From NCBI GenBank assembly GCA_947465645.1, contig CANIBQ010000008.1, positions 35,988 to 99,987 on the forward strand: 64,000 nucleotides of DNA, read 5' to 3'. Below, piece after piece: positions 50,980 through 60,029 of this stretch. Origin of the DNA: Acidobacteriota bacterium. Its GTDB lineage: Bacteria > Acidobacteriota > Vicinamibacteria > Vicinamibacterales > UBA2999. Each line of letters begins with the position of its first letter. The first letter of the stretch is position 1. The notes under the pieces were generated by a model that saw only the letters and a program-made list of their open reading frames with translations, had not been told where the DNA came from and did not search any database. The position numbers and the translations under genes were made by a program.

Positions 50980-51666
50980 TTATCTCGGCGGCGGCGACTG
51001 GAGCTGGCCCGTTTCGAGCAGCGAGAAGTACCGCTGGTCCGCGAGTATCAGGTGATCGACGACGTCGATCCCCATCACCTCGCCGGCCTGGACCATCCGC
51101 GCGGTCAGCGCGAGATCGTCGGAGCTCGGCGCCGGGTCTCCGGACGGATGGTTGTGGAACAGGACGATCGCGGCCGCCGACGCCGACGCCGCCTCCCTGA
51201 ACACTTCGCGCGGGTGCACGACGGTGGTATCGAGGGATCCGACCGAGACGATGGTGATGCGCAGGAGCCGGTGCTTGGTGTCGAGCATGACGATGCCGAA
51301 CCGTTCCACCACTCCCGCGCCGTATTGCGGCAGCAGGTGCTGAGCGAGCTGGCGTGGGGAGTTGAGGCGCGGGCGCTCTCCGACGGCGCGCATCAGCGTG
51401 CGGCGCCCCAGCTCGACCGCGGCGACCACCTGTGCGGATCGCGCACGCCCGACGCCCGCCACCTGGCACAGTTCGCCCACCCCTGCCCTGGTCAAGCCGT
51501 GCAGGCCGCCCGCGTGCTCGATCAGCCGATTGGCCGTGTCGAGCGAGTTGGCGGCGCGGGTACCGCTGCCCAGGATCAGCGCCAGCAGCTCGTTGTCCCC
51601 CAGCGAGGCCGCCCCGAGGCGCTCGAGTTTCTCTCGCGGACGATCGTGCGGCGCGACATCTTTCAT
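50980..51666 (-). CDS. radC: RadC family JAB/MPN-domain protein
   Basis: A 228-residue protein with an N-terminal helix-hairpin-helix region (LCQVAGVGRARSAQVVAA) and a C-terminal JAB1/MPN metalloprotease-like domain with HNHPSGDPAPSSDD. RadC is widely annotated in DNA repair, but its biochemical activity is not settled. It is followed after 11 nt by larC. It diverges from the lipoprotein gene across a 36-nt gap containing the direct repeat TTCATCTAT twice. Confidence 0.92.
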   Translation of the reverse strand: MKDVAPHDRPREKLERLGAASLGDNELLALILGSGTRAANSLDTANRLIEHAGGLHGLTRAGVGELCQVAGVGRARSAQVVAAVELGRRTLMRAVGERPRLNSPRQLAQHLLPQYGAGVVERFGIVMLDTKHRLLRITIVSVGSLDTTVVHPREVFREAASASAAAIVLFHNHPSGDPAPSSDDLALTARMVQAGEVMGIDVVDHLILADQRYFSLLETGQLQSPPPR

Positions 51667-51702
51667 CTATCGCGACATTCCTTCATCTATACTGAGGACC
51701 TT

Positions 51703-52284
51703 ATGCGTCGCTGGTCGTGGCAGGCATTCCTCGTCGCTGCCGCGTGTCTCGTCTCCGCGTGCGCGGAACCCCCCAACAAAGAGATGGACCAGGCGCAGGG
51801 CGCCATCGACGCCGCCCGCGCCGCCGGCGCCGATCGCTACGCCATCGTCGAATACCGGGCCGCGACCACCGCGCTCAAGAATTCCAACGACGCCGTCACG
51901 CAGCGCGACTTCCGCCTCGCGCTCAACTACGCGCTCGAGAGCCGCGAGCACGCGCAGAATTCGGCACGCGAAGCGGCCGACACCAAGGCCAGCCTGCGCG
52001 CCGGGTTCGAGCGCGAGATGGCCGAAGTTGCCGCGCTGCTCGCTCAGGCCAGCACGCGCCTGAGCGCCTCCCAGAGGGCGCGGGTCCCGGCACGAGCCCT
52101 CCGCGAGCCGACCGCTGACATCGAGGCGGCCAACGTGGCTGTGCAAAAAGCGGGCGAGGCTGTCGCGGAGGATAACTACCTGGGGGCCCAGGCCGCGTTA
52201 CAAGGGGTGAAAGACCGGATCCAGAAGGCCGTGGCGGCGATCGACGAAGCCGCCGCGTCGCAATCTCCGCGACGCCGGCGGTAG
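51703..52284 (+). CDS. Helical lipoprotein (DUF4398-like)
   Basis: A 193-residue protein from ATG 51703 after GAGGA. A lipoprotein signal (ACLVSAC, lipid site at about C20) is followed by an almost all-helical region rich in Ala, Glu and Arg: pairs of helices such as YRAATTALKNSNDAVTQRD and FRLALNYALESREHAQN. This resembles DUF4398 proteins. It could form a coiled-coil in the periplasm. No enzymatic motif is present. Confidence 0.75.
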   Translation: MRRWSWQAFLVAAACLVSACAEPPNKEMDQAQGAIDAARAAGADRYAIVEYRAATTALKNSNDAVTQRDFRLALNYALESREHAQNSAREAADTKASLRAGFEREMAEVAALLAQASTRLSASQRARVPARALREPTADIEAANVAVQKAGEAVAEDNYLGAQAALQGVKDRIQKAVAAIDEAAASQSPRRRR

Positions 52285-52320
52285 TTCAAGTACGCAAAAA
52301 CTTCATCGCGAGAGCGGCAC

Positions 52321-53103
52321 CTACCGGGTGTTGCTGTGGTGGGTCAGGTCGTTCATCCGGGATAGATCCCGATCGCTGCAAAACGCCGCTTCTTCGATGT
52401 CGGTGCCGGTCATCAGCTTCAGCGTGCGCGGCGTCAGCTTCCACGGCTCCACCAGCACGACGGGGTCTTCCACCGTCGCTTCCCAGGTCATGGTGTCCCC
52501 GGTGCGGCGCAGCCGTTCGGTGACTTTCAGCTCGCTGCTGTGAAACAGGCCGTTGTCCCAGAGCCACGTCTCTTCGTTGAAGTTCTTCGCGACAATGACC
52601 AGCGTGTCGCCTTCCCAATGCGCCACGGAGTCACCATGCGCCGACTCCTCGATGTCGGTCCGATGCGCGCGGCCGTCGGTCGGGATCATCCTGAAGAAGT
52701 TCCCGTTGAGATCCTCGTAGAGGATCGCGAGGTCGCGCGACGTCTGGACGATGCGCTGCGGCGGGCCGAGGCGCGGCAGCCCTGGAGGTCCGCAGCCGAG
52801 CGATGGATCCTCGTTGACCTGGTTTTCGTCGAGCGCCTTCACCTTCGCGAGGAGCTCCGGCTTGTATTTCGGCATCCCCGGCCTGTAGGCGGTCGCCGGC
52901 AGCGGCGCGTTCGGGTCGCGCGGGGCCTTCGAATTCAGGATGATCGAAGCGCCGACCTTCTGCACCGGCGGAACCGGGGGCACGCGCCGGTACCAGAGGC
53001 CGTTCAGGTCGGGGTGACCGTTCGCCATGCGAGGCGTGTCCTGCCCGGACACGGCTGCGGCGCCGATGACCAGCAGGGCGCAGCAGAGGAAACGTCGTGT
53101 CAT
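52321..53103 (-). CDS. Exported protein of unknown function, paralogue of the 30739-31647 product
   Basis: A 260-residue protein from ATG 53103 after AGGAG, with a signal peptide ending near AVSGQ. DLNGLWYRR, CGPPGLPRLG, VAHWEGDTLVIVAKNFNEET, WEATVEDPVVLVEPWKL and AFCSDRD follow the same order as the 30739-31647 protein. It sits directly after a DUF6152 gene, again as in the other cassette. Function is unknown; the recurring WEGDTLVI motif suggests a beta-rich ligand-binding fold. Confidence 0.75.
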   Translation of the reverse strand: MTRRFLCCALLVIGAAAVSGQDTPRMANGHPDLNGLWYRRVPPVPPVQKVGASIILNSKAPRDPNAPLPATAYRPGMPKYKPELLAKVKALDENQVNEDPSLGCGPPGLPRLGPPQRIVQTSRDLAILYEDLNGNFFRMIPTDGRAHRTDIEESAHGDSVAHWEGDTLVIVAKNFNEETWLWDNGLFHSSELKVTERLRRTGDTMTWEATVEDPVVLVEPWKLTPRTLKLMTGTDIEEAAFCSDRDLSRMNDLTHHSNTR

Positions 53104-53129
53104 GTTGAACACTCCTTTTTCCAGTCTTC

Positions 53130-53558
53130 CTAATTCTTGGGCGTGATGGAGTCCGGATCGCCGGTGACGTGAATGAAATGGCCGTCGGGATAGGTGATTC
53201 TCTGGAGGTAGCCCAGGCGCTTCGACGTGTCGCGCGCGGGGTTGGCGTGCACGGTAACGACTTCGCCCGTCGCCGAGTTGGACAGGACGGCGTCCTTGGT
53301 GATGCCCGCCTTACGCATCCAGTTCGTCGGCAGGGTTTCGATCTCCCACGTGATCACCTTCCCGTCCGCGTCCTTGGCGTCGACGAACATGTGGATGTGA
53401 GGGTTGATCCAGTCGATCCTCGTGATCGTGCCCTTGAGCATGATCTGCTTGCCCTCGTCGAAGACCGCACTGACGGAATGGTGCGCGACGCCGGGGGACG
53501 CGGGCACCAGGCCGAAGACCGCGACCAGCAGGGCGCAGAGTGGATGTCGGAACCTCAT
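53130..53558 (-). CDS. DUF6152 family exported protein (second copy)
   Basis: A 142-residue protein from ATG 53558 after AGGAGG with 7-nt spacing. The signal peptide ends near PGVA, then come HHSVSAVFDEGKQIM and DWINPHIHMFVDAKDADGK, the DUF6152 features. It differs from the first copy in length and in its C-terminus (LGYLQRITYPDGHF). It is followed after 26 nt by the secreted partner gene and lies 40 nt behind dapF. Confidence 0.82.
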   Translation of the reverse strand: MRFRHPLCALLVAVFGLVPASPGVAHHSVSAVFDEGKQIMLKGTITRIDWINPHIHMFVDAKDADGKVITWEIETLPTNWMRKAGITKDAVLSNSATGEVVTVHANPARDTSKRLGYLQRITYPDGHFIHVTGDPDSITPKN

Positions 53559-53598
53559 CGTGTTGCCTCCTGGAACCGCCCGAACCGAACGGGGCATC

Positions 53599-54411
53599 TT
53601 AACATCGCCCAGGCGCGGCAACGTCCCCGATCCACTCGCCTTCAAATACGACTTCGGCCCAGCCGGTGAGATAGACGCCGTCCTCCCGCCACTCGACGCG
53701 CTGGGTGCCGCCCGGCGCGACCACGTCCACCGCTCGCGATGCTCCGCCGTGCGCGACGGCCGCGACGGCCGACGCGGCGGTGCCCGTTCCCGACGAGGTC
53801 GTGGGTCCCACGCCGCGCTCCCAGATCAGGATGCGCACGCGGTCGGGCGCCTCCACGTGCGCGAACTCCACGTTCGTGCCCGCGGGAAACATCGCGTGGG
53901 TGGAAAGGGCCGGACCCAGCCGCATGAAGCGCTCGGTGTCCGGAAGCGCCCCAAGGACGATGCACTGCGGGTTGCCCATGCCCAGCGTCGTGGCGCGCAG
54001 CGTTTCGCCAAGCACCGAAATCTGCACCTCGCGCACGTCCGTGGGCTGGCCGAGGGCCGCGCGGAAGGTGACGCGCGCGCCCTCCCGCGAGAGGAGCTCC
54101 AGCGTCTTCACCCCGGCGCCGGTGTCAACGGTGACCGTCGCCCCGGGAGCCAGGCCCTGCGCGCGCACGACCAGCGCCGCCAGGCATCGCAATCCGTTCC
54201 CGGACAGCTCTGACGCGCTCCCATCCGCATTGAACAGCTCCATCGTCGCCCCGCGGTCGCGCAGCGTATAGAAGATGACACCGTCAGCACCAATGCCTTG
54301 ATGACGCTGGCACAAGACCCGGACGAGAAGGTGAGGATCGCGGCCAGGCGGACCCGGAACGAACAGAAAGTCGTTGCCGTACGCGTGCGCCTTGATGACG
54401 GGGAGACCCAT
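53599..54411 (-). CDS. dapF: Diaminopimelate epimerase with one active-site Cys replaced
   Basis: A 270-residue protein of DapF fold, which epimerises LL-diaminopimelate to the meso form for lysine and peptidoglycan. The first catalytic Cys is C76 in SGNGLRC. The second, normally in ACGTG, reads SSGTG, with Ser at 207. FEKAxGNDF-like HAYGNDF near the start and NPQC are present. The Cys to Ser change would be expected to slow a two-base mechanism, unless Ser acts as the base or the enzyme has another substrate. Its start codon touches the stop of the next gene. Confidence 0.88.
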   Translation of the reverse strand: MGLPVIKAHAYGNDFLFVPGPPGRDPHLLVRVLCQRHQGIGADGVIFYTLRDRGATMELFNADGSASELSGNGLRCLAALVVRAQGLAPGATVTVDTGAGVKTLELLSREGARVTFRAALGQPTDVREVQISVLGETLRATTLGMGNPQCIVLGALPDTERFMRLGPALSTHAMFPAGTNVEFAHVEAPDRVRILIWERGVGPTTSSGTGTAASAVAAVAHGGASRAVDVVAPGGTQRVEWREDGVYLTGWAEVVFEGEWIGDVAAPGRC

Positions 54412-55355
54412 CAGGGTGTCTGGAAAGCGGTGAAGACGTAGGTGAAGCCGGCGCCAAAGCCGATGGTCGGGTCGTTCGCGTTGACGCCGAACATCATCGC
54501 GGCGTCGGCGCGCACGCTGCCGACGGTGTAGCGGGCGCCAAAGCGCACCATGCTTCGCGACTCCGTCCCAGGTGGCGGATCGCCTTCGCGTGTGTCCTTG
54601 CGGCCGTTGAACTCTCCGACGACTTCGCCCCTCGTCGTGACCGCTCGAGCGAAGGAGATTCCATAGAGCAGGACGTCGTTCTGCCGGTCGCCGCGCATGG
54701 GATCTCCGAGGATGCCGAGGCCGATATTGCCGACGACACGGACCGACTGCACGGTCTTGGCCATGAGCAGCGTCGAATAGACGTCAAACGTGTCGAGCCC
54801 GAGGCCGCCTTCGTTCGACGCCATCGGAATCTTCGTCGCCGTTCGCATCGCGATGGACGGGCGCGACGCCCCCTCGGACACCAGGCGGACCTTCGTGCCG
54901 ACGACCAGGTCATCGACGTCCCATGTCGTGTCCCCCGGTTTTGTGAACATGAAGGAGAGGTTCTGCACGCGCCGGCCGGTGATTGAGAGATGGTTGTAGA
55001 GGCCGCCGTCGATCTGCACCTCGCCGACTGAGCCGACGCCGAGGCTGACCCCAATCTGCGGAAACCGGCGCAGGTGTCCCTTGAGCCCAGACACCGGGTA
55101 TTCGACGTCACGCGCATAGTCAAAACCGGTTTCGATGAGGACGCGTCCTGCGCCGACCGTTTCGGGGTCCTCGGTCACGAGCGGCCGCTGCTGCGCGAAG
55201 GCGGGTGAGCACGCAAGCGCGGCGACAATCACCGCCACGGAACACCGAGGCACCGAGACACCGAGTAACGCATTTTTGAAGAACGATCTTTTGGAACACC
55301 GTGGGCCCGGTGCCTCAGTGTCTCGGTGTTCCGCGAAGGTGAAGAAATGTCGCAT
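54411..55355 (-). CDS. Outer-membrane-like beta-barrel protein with repeat-encoded N-terminus
   Basis: A 314-residue frame. From about residue 54 it looks like a beta-barrel with alternating strands (RVLIETGFDYARDV, GVSLGVGSVGEVQIDGGLYN, FGARYTVGSVRADAAMMFG) ending in YVFTAF. The first 40 codons from ATG 55355 lie in the CACGGAG/CACCGAG repeat at 55235-55335, so the true start may be a GTG such as 55238, giving the signal peptide VAVIVAALACSPAFA. Function is unknown; its place between dapF and dtd gives no hint. Confidence 0.65.
   Translation of the reverse strand: MRHFFTFAEHRDTEAPGPRCSKRSFFKNALLGVSVPRCSVAVIVAALACSPAFAQQRPLVTEDPETVGAGRVLIETGFDYARDVEYPVSGLKGHLRRFPQIGVSLGVGSVGEVQIDGGLYNHLSITGRRVQNLSFMFTKPGDTTWDVDDLVVGTKVRLVSEGASRPSIAMRTATKIPMASNEGGLGLDTFDVYSTLLMAKTVQSVRVVGNIGLGILGDPMRGDRQNDVLLYGISFARAVTTRGEVVGEFNGRKDTREGDPPPGTESRSMVRFGARYTVGSVRADAAMMFGVNANDPTIGFGAGFTYVFTAFQTP
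55235..55335. repeat. Diverged CACGGAG/CACCGAG palindromic repeat overlapping a coding start
   Basis: The left arm 55235-55265 (ccacggaacaccgaggcacc then gagacaccgag) and the right arm 55309-55335 are inverted copies with a few mismatches. They are related in design to 9712-9768 but use CACCGAG where that one has CACGGAG. The loop is 43 nt. The element lies inside the frame of the barrel protein and does not introduce a stop. Confidence 0.75.
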
Positions 55356-55359
55356 TCGT

Positions 55360-55809
55360 TTATGGCTTCTTGCTGTCGATGAGAATGGTCACGGGCCCGT
55401 CATTCACGAGCTCGACCTGCATCATGGCCTGGAATTCGCCGGTGGCGACCGGCAGCGGGGCTGCGCGCAATTCTCTCACGAGATCTTCATAGAGAGCGCG
55501 CGCGAGGTCGGGCGGCGCAGCGGCGTCGAATGACGGCCGCCTCCCTTTCCGCACGTCGCCGTAGAGCGTGAACTGCGACACGACGAGCACCGCGCCGCCG
55601 ACCTCGGCGACGGAGCGGTCCATCGGTTTTCCCGCGTCGCCCTCGAATACGCGGATGTCCGTGACCTTGGCCGCGATATACGCGACGTCGGCAGGACCAT
55701 CGTCCTTGCCGACCCCGAGGAGGACGAGGAGGCCGCGCCCAATCTCGCCCGTGAGCCGGTCGCCCACGCGGACCCGCGCTTCGGATACCCGCTGCACGAG
55801 CGCTCGCAC
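55360..55809 (-). CDS. dtd: D-aminoacyl-tRNA deacylase
   Basis: A 149-residue enzyme that hydrolyses D-amino acids (and glycine) mischarged on t[18 protein letters not shown] at the start, the SQFTLYGD motif and the [10 protein letters not shown]-terminus are typical; the cross-subunit Gly-cisPro motif is seen as NDGPVT. The start is GTG 55809, whose G is also the last base of the ttcA stop TAG. So it is directly coupled to ttcA. Confidence 0.95.
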   Translation of the reverse strand: MRALVQRVSEARVRVGDRLTGEIGRGLLVLLGVGKDDGPADVAYIAAKVTDIRVFEGDAGKPMDRSVAEVGGAVLVVSQFTLYGDVRKGRRPSFDAAAPPDLARALYEDLVRELRAAPLPVATGEFQAMMQVELVNDGPVTILIDSKKP

Positions 55810-56642
55810 TAGTGGCGGATCTGAATCAGGGTGGAGGCGCTGTCCTCTTCTTCCAGGCGAAGCGCCACGCTGTCGCGCAGATCGCCGCTGGGATTGAGGC
55901 GCGTATCGAGCAGGTGCCGCGGCATCACGTTGCCAAGCGCCTTCAGCATCGACTGCTTGATGCCCGAATGCTCCCGCTCGAGGTCGAGAATCAGCCGCTT
56001 GAGGCGCTGCCGCTGCAGGCTCAGGTCGCCGCAGGCCGGACAGCAGCAGCCGATGATCGGCAGCCCGCACTCCTTGGCGTAGAGGCGCGCCTCGTCCTCC
56101 CCCACGTAGACGAGGGGGCGGATGACGACGTGCTCGCCGTTGTCGGACACCAGCCGGGCGGGCATCGCCTTGAGCGCGCCGGCGAAAAAGAGGTTCAGCA
56201 GCAGCGTCTCGATGAAGTCGTCGAGGTGATGGCCGAGCGCAATCTTGGTGGCCCCCACTTCACGCGCCACGCGGTAGAGCACGCCGCGCCGCAGACGCGC
56301 GCAGAGCGAGCACGGGGTGGCACCCGATTCCAGGATGTCGTCCATCACCTCGCCAATCGAGGTGTGCTCGATCCGGAACTCCCAGCCGCGCTCCTTGCAG
56401 GCCCTCGCGATCAGGTCGTGCTTGTAGTCCTTGTAGCCGGAATCGACGTTCACCGCGATGAGCGTGAACGTAATCGGGGCGCGCTGGCGAAGGACGTCGA
56501 GCGTCTGCAGCAACGCCCAGCTGTCCTTGCCGCCGGAAAGGCCGACCATCACGCGATCGCCATCCTCGATCAGTTTGAAATCGACGATGGCCTTCGTGGT
56601 CTTCTTCGCGATGCGGCTCTCCAGCGGAGTGCGGTACGCCAT
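55809..56642 (-). CDS. ttcA: tRNA 2-thiocytidine synthesis protein TtcA
   Basis: A 277-residue PP-loop ATPase with SGGKDS, followed by [12 protein letters not shown] and a GCCCPACG block, the cysteines that hold the 4Fe-4S cluster. The enzyme thiolates cytidine 32 of some tRNAs. ATG 56642 ([10 protein letters not shown]) is used; the extension to 56765 has no family match. It is followed directly by dtd, another tRNA gene, and preceded after 2 nt by a cytochrome gene. Confidence 0.93.
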   Translation of the reverse strand: MAYRTPLESRIAKKTTKAIVDFKLIEDGDRVMVGLSGGKDSWALLQTLDVLRQRAPITFTLIAVNVDSGYKDYKHDLIARACKERGWEFRIEHTSIGEVMDDILESGATPCSLCARLRRGVLYRVAREVGATKIALGHHLDDFIETLLLNLFFAGALKAMPARLVSDNGEHVVIRPLVYVGEDEARLYAKECGLPIIGCCCPACGDLSLQRQRLKRLILDLEREHSGIKQSMLKALGNVMPRHLLDTRLNPSGDLRDSVALRLEEEDSASTLIQIRH

Positions 56643-56644
56643 CC

Positions 56645-57703
56645 TTATCGGGCCGCCGTCTGGGGAGCCGGCGCCTGCGGCTTCAGCGACGAGGTGTAGG
56701 CGGCGATCTCGACGAAGTCTTCGGCCGTCAGCTTGTCCACCACCGGCTTCATCAACGACGTCCACGGCCCCTTCCTCGTGCCAACCTGCATGTCATACAT
56801 CTGGCGGACGATGTAGCTTGGCGATCGCCCGGCGATCCCGGGCACGGGGCCGAGGCCCTCGAGCGTCGCCCCGTGGCAGACGGCGCACGCGGTCGTTTTG
56901 CCGTTGCCACCGGTCTTCACCAGCGTCTCGCCCTTTTTGATGCTGCCGATCGGCACGTACGCGACAAAGCCCGAATGCGGATCGCGCATCTCGGTGCGCT
57001 CGAAGTCTTCCGGCGACTCGACGATGCGCATGCCCAGAGGCTCGGTCTCAGTGCCCTCGAGCTTGACGAACATGCCGTTCAGCAGCCGCGTCTTCGGCAC
57101 GGTGCGTGTCTCCACCACCCGGATGTACTGCGTCCACGGGATCGCGGCGTAGTACCGCGCGGCCGCCTTGATCTCCTCGTCGGTCATCGCCTTGGCAAAC
57201 GCGACCATCCGGTTGGTATTGACCTTTCGGGGATCCGCGCTGTGACGCAAATCGTTCTTGAAATCCAACATCGACTGGACGAAGTAGTCGTACGGGAGAC
57301 CGGCGATCCCGGCGTTCTCCTGCCGGCCATGCCCGCCGATGTAATGGCACAAGCCGCATGCGTTGATCGCGGCGTCGATCCGTCCGCGGGCGACGATGTC
57401 GGGTACCACTGCCGGATGCTCGTCTGGAAACCAGTCGGCCGGACCGTACTGGTAGTTCGCCTCGGCACGCGTAAAGGTGCGGCTGGCGCCCGGCAGGCCG
57501 TGCTTGGTCTGATCGGCGGCGGCCGAGGGAGGCGGCGGTATCACAGGCGTCGGCGGGGGGACATAGGCGGCCGGGACGCTGCCTGGCGCCGGCATCTCGA
57601 CAAAGCCATACGCCCAGGACGGATGCTGCGCGGCCGCGTTGATCCCAGTCACCACCAGCATCAAGGCGAAGGCACAGAGCAGGACGGCGACGATCTTTCG
57701 CAT
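56645..57703 (-). CDS. Exported diheme c-type cytochrome
   Basis: A 352-residue protein with an N-terminal signal or anchor, a Pro-rich stretch at about 40-65, and two heme sites: CGLCH at about residue 115 and CAVCH at about 276. Each is followed by a cytochrome c-like helix. The last part (VVDKLTAEDFVEIAAYTSSL) is typical of small cytochrome c domains. It probably carries electrons in the periplasm to an oxidase or from a dehydrogenase not found here. Confidence 0.9.
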   Translation of the reverse strand: MRKIVAVLLCAFALMLVVTGINAAAQHPSWAYGFVEMPAPGSVPAAYVPPPTPVIPPPPSAAADQTKHGLPGASRTFTRAEANYQYGPADWFPDEHPAVVPDIVARGRIDAAINACGLCHYIGGHGRQENAGIAGLPYDYFVQSMLDFKNDLRHSADPRKVNTNRMVAFAKAMTDEEIKAAARYYAAIPWTQYIRVVETRTVPKTRLLNGMFVKLEGTETEPLGMRIVESPEDFERTEMRDPHSGFVAYVPIGSIKKGETLVKTGGNGKTTACAVCHGATLEGLGPVPGIAGRSPSYIVRQMYDMQVGTRKGPWTSLMKPVVDKLTAEDFVEIAAYTSSLKPQAPAPQTAAR

Positions 57704-57752
57704 GCGGCACCTCTATCCGTTGACGCTCGCGATTGTAGCGCGATAGGGCCGG

Positions 57753-59243
57753 TTATACGGGCGGCACGCGGCGATGCCACTCGGTCGCCTGTTCGTACGC
57801 ATGTGCCAGCGCAAGCACCACCGGTTCGCCGAGGGGCGGACCGCTGATCGACAACCCGATCGGCAGCCCGCCGCTGCTGAATCCGCAGGGAATCGAGATC
57901 GCCGGAGTTCCGTAAATGTCGAACGGCTGCGTATTCCGCAGCGTCGGGGCCACACCACCCGCCGGCGGCGTGCCCGGGTCGTTGAGCGCCGCATCGACCG
58001 TCGCCGGCATCACGGCGGTCGTCGGTGTGATCAGCAGATCGACGTCCGTAAAGACCGCGCGAATGTCGCGACGCAGCCGGGCGAGCTCGCGACGCCCTTC
58101 GATGTACGCGATTGTCGATACCTTGGATCCCGCTTCCAGCCGGCGCCGCGTCATCGCCTGGTAGAGCTCCGGCGTCTTGGTGAAATACGGCGCATGAAAC
58201 GCGTAGGCTTCCGCGCCGATCATCGGCAGCGCCTGGTACGACGGCAACGTGACGTCCCGGGCGCCGGCCGTCAGGCGCCGCAGCACGTCGAGCGCTGCGT
58301 TGATCGCGCGCTCGATCTCCGGGTCGAGGGTGTCGTAAAAGACAGCCCTGGGCACACCCAGGCGCAGGTTCGAGGTCTTCCGCCGAAGCGCGGCGGCGTA
58401 GTCTGGCGGCGACACACCAAGATTGTTGGTGTCGAGCGGATCCGGCCCGGCAACCGGCTGCAGCGTCAGCGCTACATCCGCGACACTGCGACACATCGGT
58501 CCGACGTGATCGAGCGACCATGACAGCGGGATGACGCCGCGCGTGCTGACAAGGCCGTAGGTCGGCTTCAGGCCGGCGATCCCGCAGTACGCCGCCGGCT
58601 GGCGGATCGATCCGCCGGTATCGGAGCCGAGCGCCGCGTAACAGAGCCGCGCCGCGACGGCTGCGGCCGATCCCCCTGATGACCCGCCGGACACCCGGTT
58701 CATGTCCCAGGGATTGCGCACGGGTCCGTAATGGCTCTGGGCGGAGCTGTCGCCGTAGGCGAACTCGTGCATGTTCAGCTTACCGAGGATCACGGCGCCT
58801 GCGGCGTTGAGCCGGCGAACGACTTCGGCATCCTCCGAGGGCACGCGGTCGGCAAAGACGGCGCTGGCGGCCGTCGTACGGACGCCGGCGGTGTCGAAGA
58901 GATCCTTCAGGGCGACGGGAATCCCATGCATCGGCCCGCGCCATCGTCCGTTGAGGATGTCGCGCTCGGCCACGCGCGCCGCTGCGAGCGCCTGGTCGGC
59001 GGTCACGGTGATGAACGCGTTCAGTCGAGGGTTGAGGCGTTCAACACGGCCGAGGCAGGCGCGCGTCAGGTCGACCGGCGAGACCTTCCTCCTGCGCACA
59101 AGATCGCTGGCAGCTGCCAGCGACAGCATCGCGAGATCTTCCGCCGATGCCGGCGCCTGCGCCGCCGCCTCCCGGGCGCCAAGCACTGCGGCCGCATACA
59201 CGCCGGCGGCGGCTTTCAGAAAATCCCGTCTGTCCTCGTGCAC
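57753..59243 (-). CDS. Exported amidase, amidase-signature family
   Basis: A 496-residue protein with a twin-arginine-type signal (RRDFLKAAAGVY) and the amidase-signature core: VALKDLFDT (catalytic Lys), VSGGSSGGSAA and GSDTGGSIRQPAAYCG (Ser-cis-Ser catalytic pair). It resembles GatA but stands alone and carries a signal, so it is more likely a secreted amidase than the glutaminyl-tRNA amidotransferase. Substrate is unknown. Confidence 0.9.
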   Translation of the reverse strand: MHEDRRDFLKAAAGVYAAAVLGAREAAAQAPASAEDLAMLSLAAASDLVRRRKVSPVDLTRACLGRVERLNPRLNAFITVTADQALAAARVAERDILNGRWRGPMHGIPVALKDLFDTAGVRTTAASAVFADRVPSEDAEVVRRLNAAGAVILGKLNMHEFAYGDSSAQSHYGPVRNPWDMNRVSGGSSGGSAAAVAARLCYAALGSDTGGSIRQPAAYCGIAGLKPTYGLVSTRGVIPLSWSLDHVGPMCRSVADVALTLQPVAGPDPLDTNNLGVSPPDYAAALRRKTSNLRLGVPRAVFYDTLDPEIERAINAALDVLRRLTAGARDVTLPSYQALPMIGAEAYAFHAPYFTKTPELYQAMTRRRLEAGSKVSTIAYIEGRRELARLRRDIRAVFTDVDLLITPTTAVMPATVDAALNDPGTPPAGGVAPTLRNTQPFDIYGTPAISIPCGFSSGGLPIGLSISGPPLGEPVVLALAHAYEQATEWHRRVPPV

Positions 59244-59267
59244 GCGTGACCTCCGATCGCGCCGATT

Positions 59268-60029
59268 CTAGCGTTGCAGACCGGGGGACGCACTCAGGAT
59301 TTCCCGGATCTCGTAGAGAGGCGCCGGAGGGATCGCCGGATCGACGGCCTGGCGCATCAGCGCCGGCAGGCTTGCGATGTCGCGCACGACCGCAAAGGTG
59401 CGCGACAACCCGTACTTCGAGCGGCCATGCTGGCGGGGCCGGTGGTTGACCACCACCTCCGCGACACGGCCACCCAGCTGGCTCGCCAGCGCGGGCAGGT
59501 ACCGGTGCATGCCGGGTCTCAGCTTCAGCGGCTTCACCACGTCGGCGCGATACACCTTCAGCGAGCAGCCATTGTCGTGGAGCCGGATCCCCGACACGAG
59601 ACCCAGCAGCCAGTTCGCCGCCACCGACGGCACGTGGCGCGTCAGGAACTTGTCCTTTCGGTCCTTCCGCCATCCCGAGACGATGTCGTGGGTCTCCGCG
59701 ACCTGGAGCAACTTTGGAATATCTGCCGGGTCGTTCTGAAGGTCGCCGTCCGACGTGACAATGAACCGGCCGCGCGCATGGGCGAATCCAGCGGCAAAGC
59801 CAGCCGTCTGGCCGAAGTTTTTCGTGAACCGGATCACACGCACGCGGGAATCGCGAGCCTGGACCTCGCGCAGCTTCTCAAACGTCCCGTCCCTGCTCCC
59901 GTCGTCGACCAGTATCAGCTCGTAGGGCCGGCCGAGTCCTGCGAGGACGCGCGTCAGCTCCTCGTGCAGCAGCAGCACGTTCGGTTCCTCGTCGTGGAGC
60001 GGGATGACGACCGAGATCTCCGGAGTCAC
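59268..60029 (-). CDS. Family 2 glycosyltransferase (dolichyl-phosphate-mannose synthase-like)
   Basis: A 253-residue enzyme. VVIPLHDEEPNV, LVDDGSRDGTF, TSDGDLQNDP (DxD metal site) and GMHRYLPAL, then RQHGRSKYG, match GT2 polyprenyl-phosphate sugar transferases. No clear C-terminal membrane pair is present. The start is GTG 60029, overlapping the DedA stop as GTGA, after GGAGG. It may supply polyprenyl-linked sugars used by the membrane protein encoded divergently at 60676. Confidence 0.9.
   Translation of the reverse strand: MTPEISVVIPLHDEEPNVLLLHEELTRVLAGLGRPYELILVDDGSRDGTFEKLREVQARDSRVRVIRFTKNFGQTAGFAAGFAHARGRFIVTSDGDLQNDPADIPKLLQVAETHDIVSGWRKDRKDKFLTRHVPSVAANWLLGLVSGIRLHDNGCSLKVYRADVVKPLKLRPGMHRYLPALASQLGGRVAEVVVNHRPRQHGRSKYGLSRTFAVVRDIASLPALMRQAVDPAIPPAPLYEIREILSASPGLQR

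Noticed and set aside
57753..59243. GatA subunit of the tRNA amidotransferase
   Set aside because: A twin-arginine-type signal and absence of gatB/gatC neighbours favour a secreted amidase.
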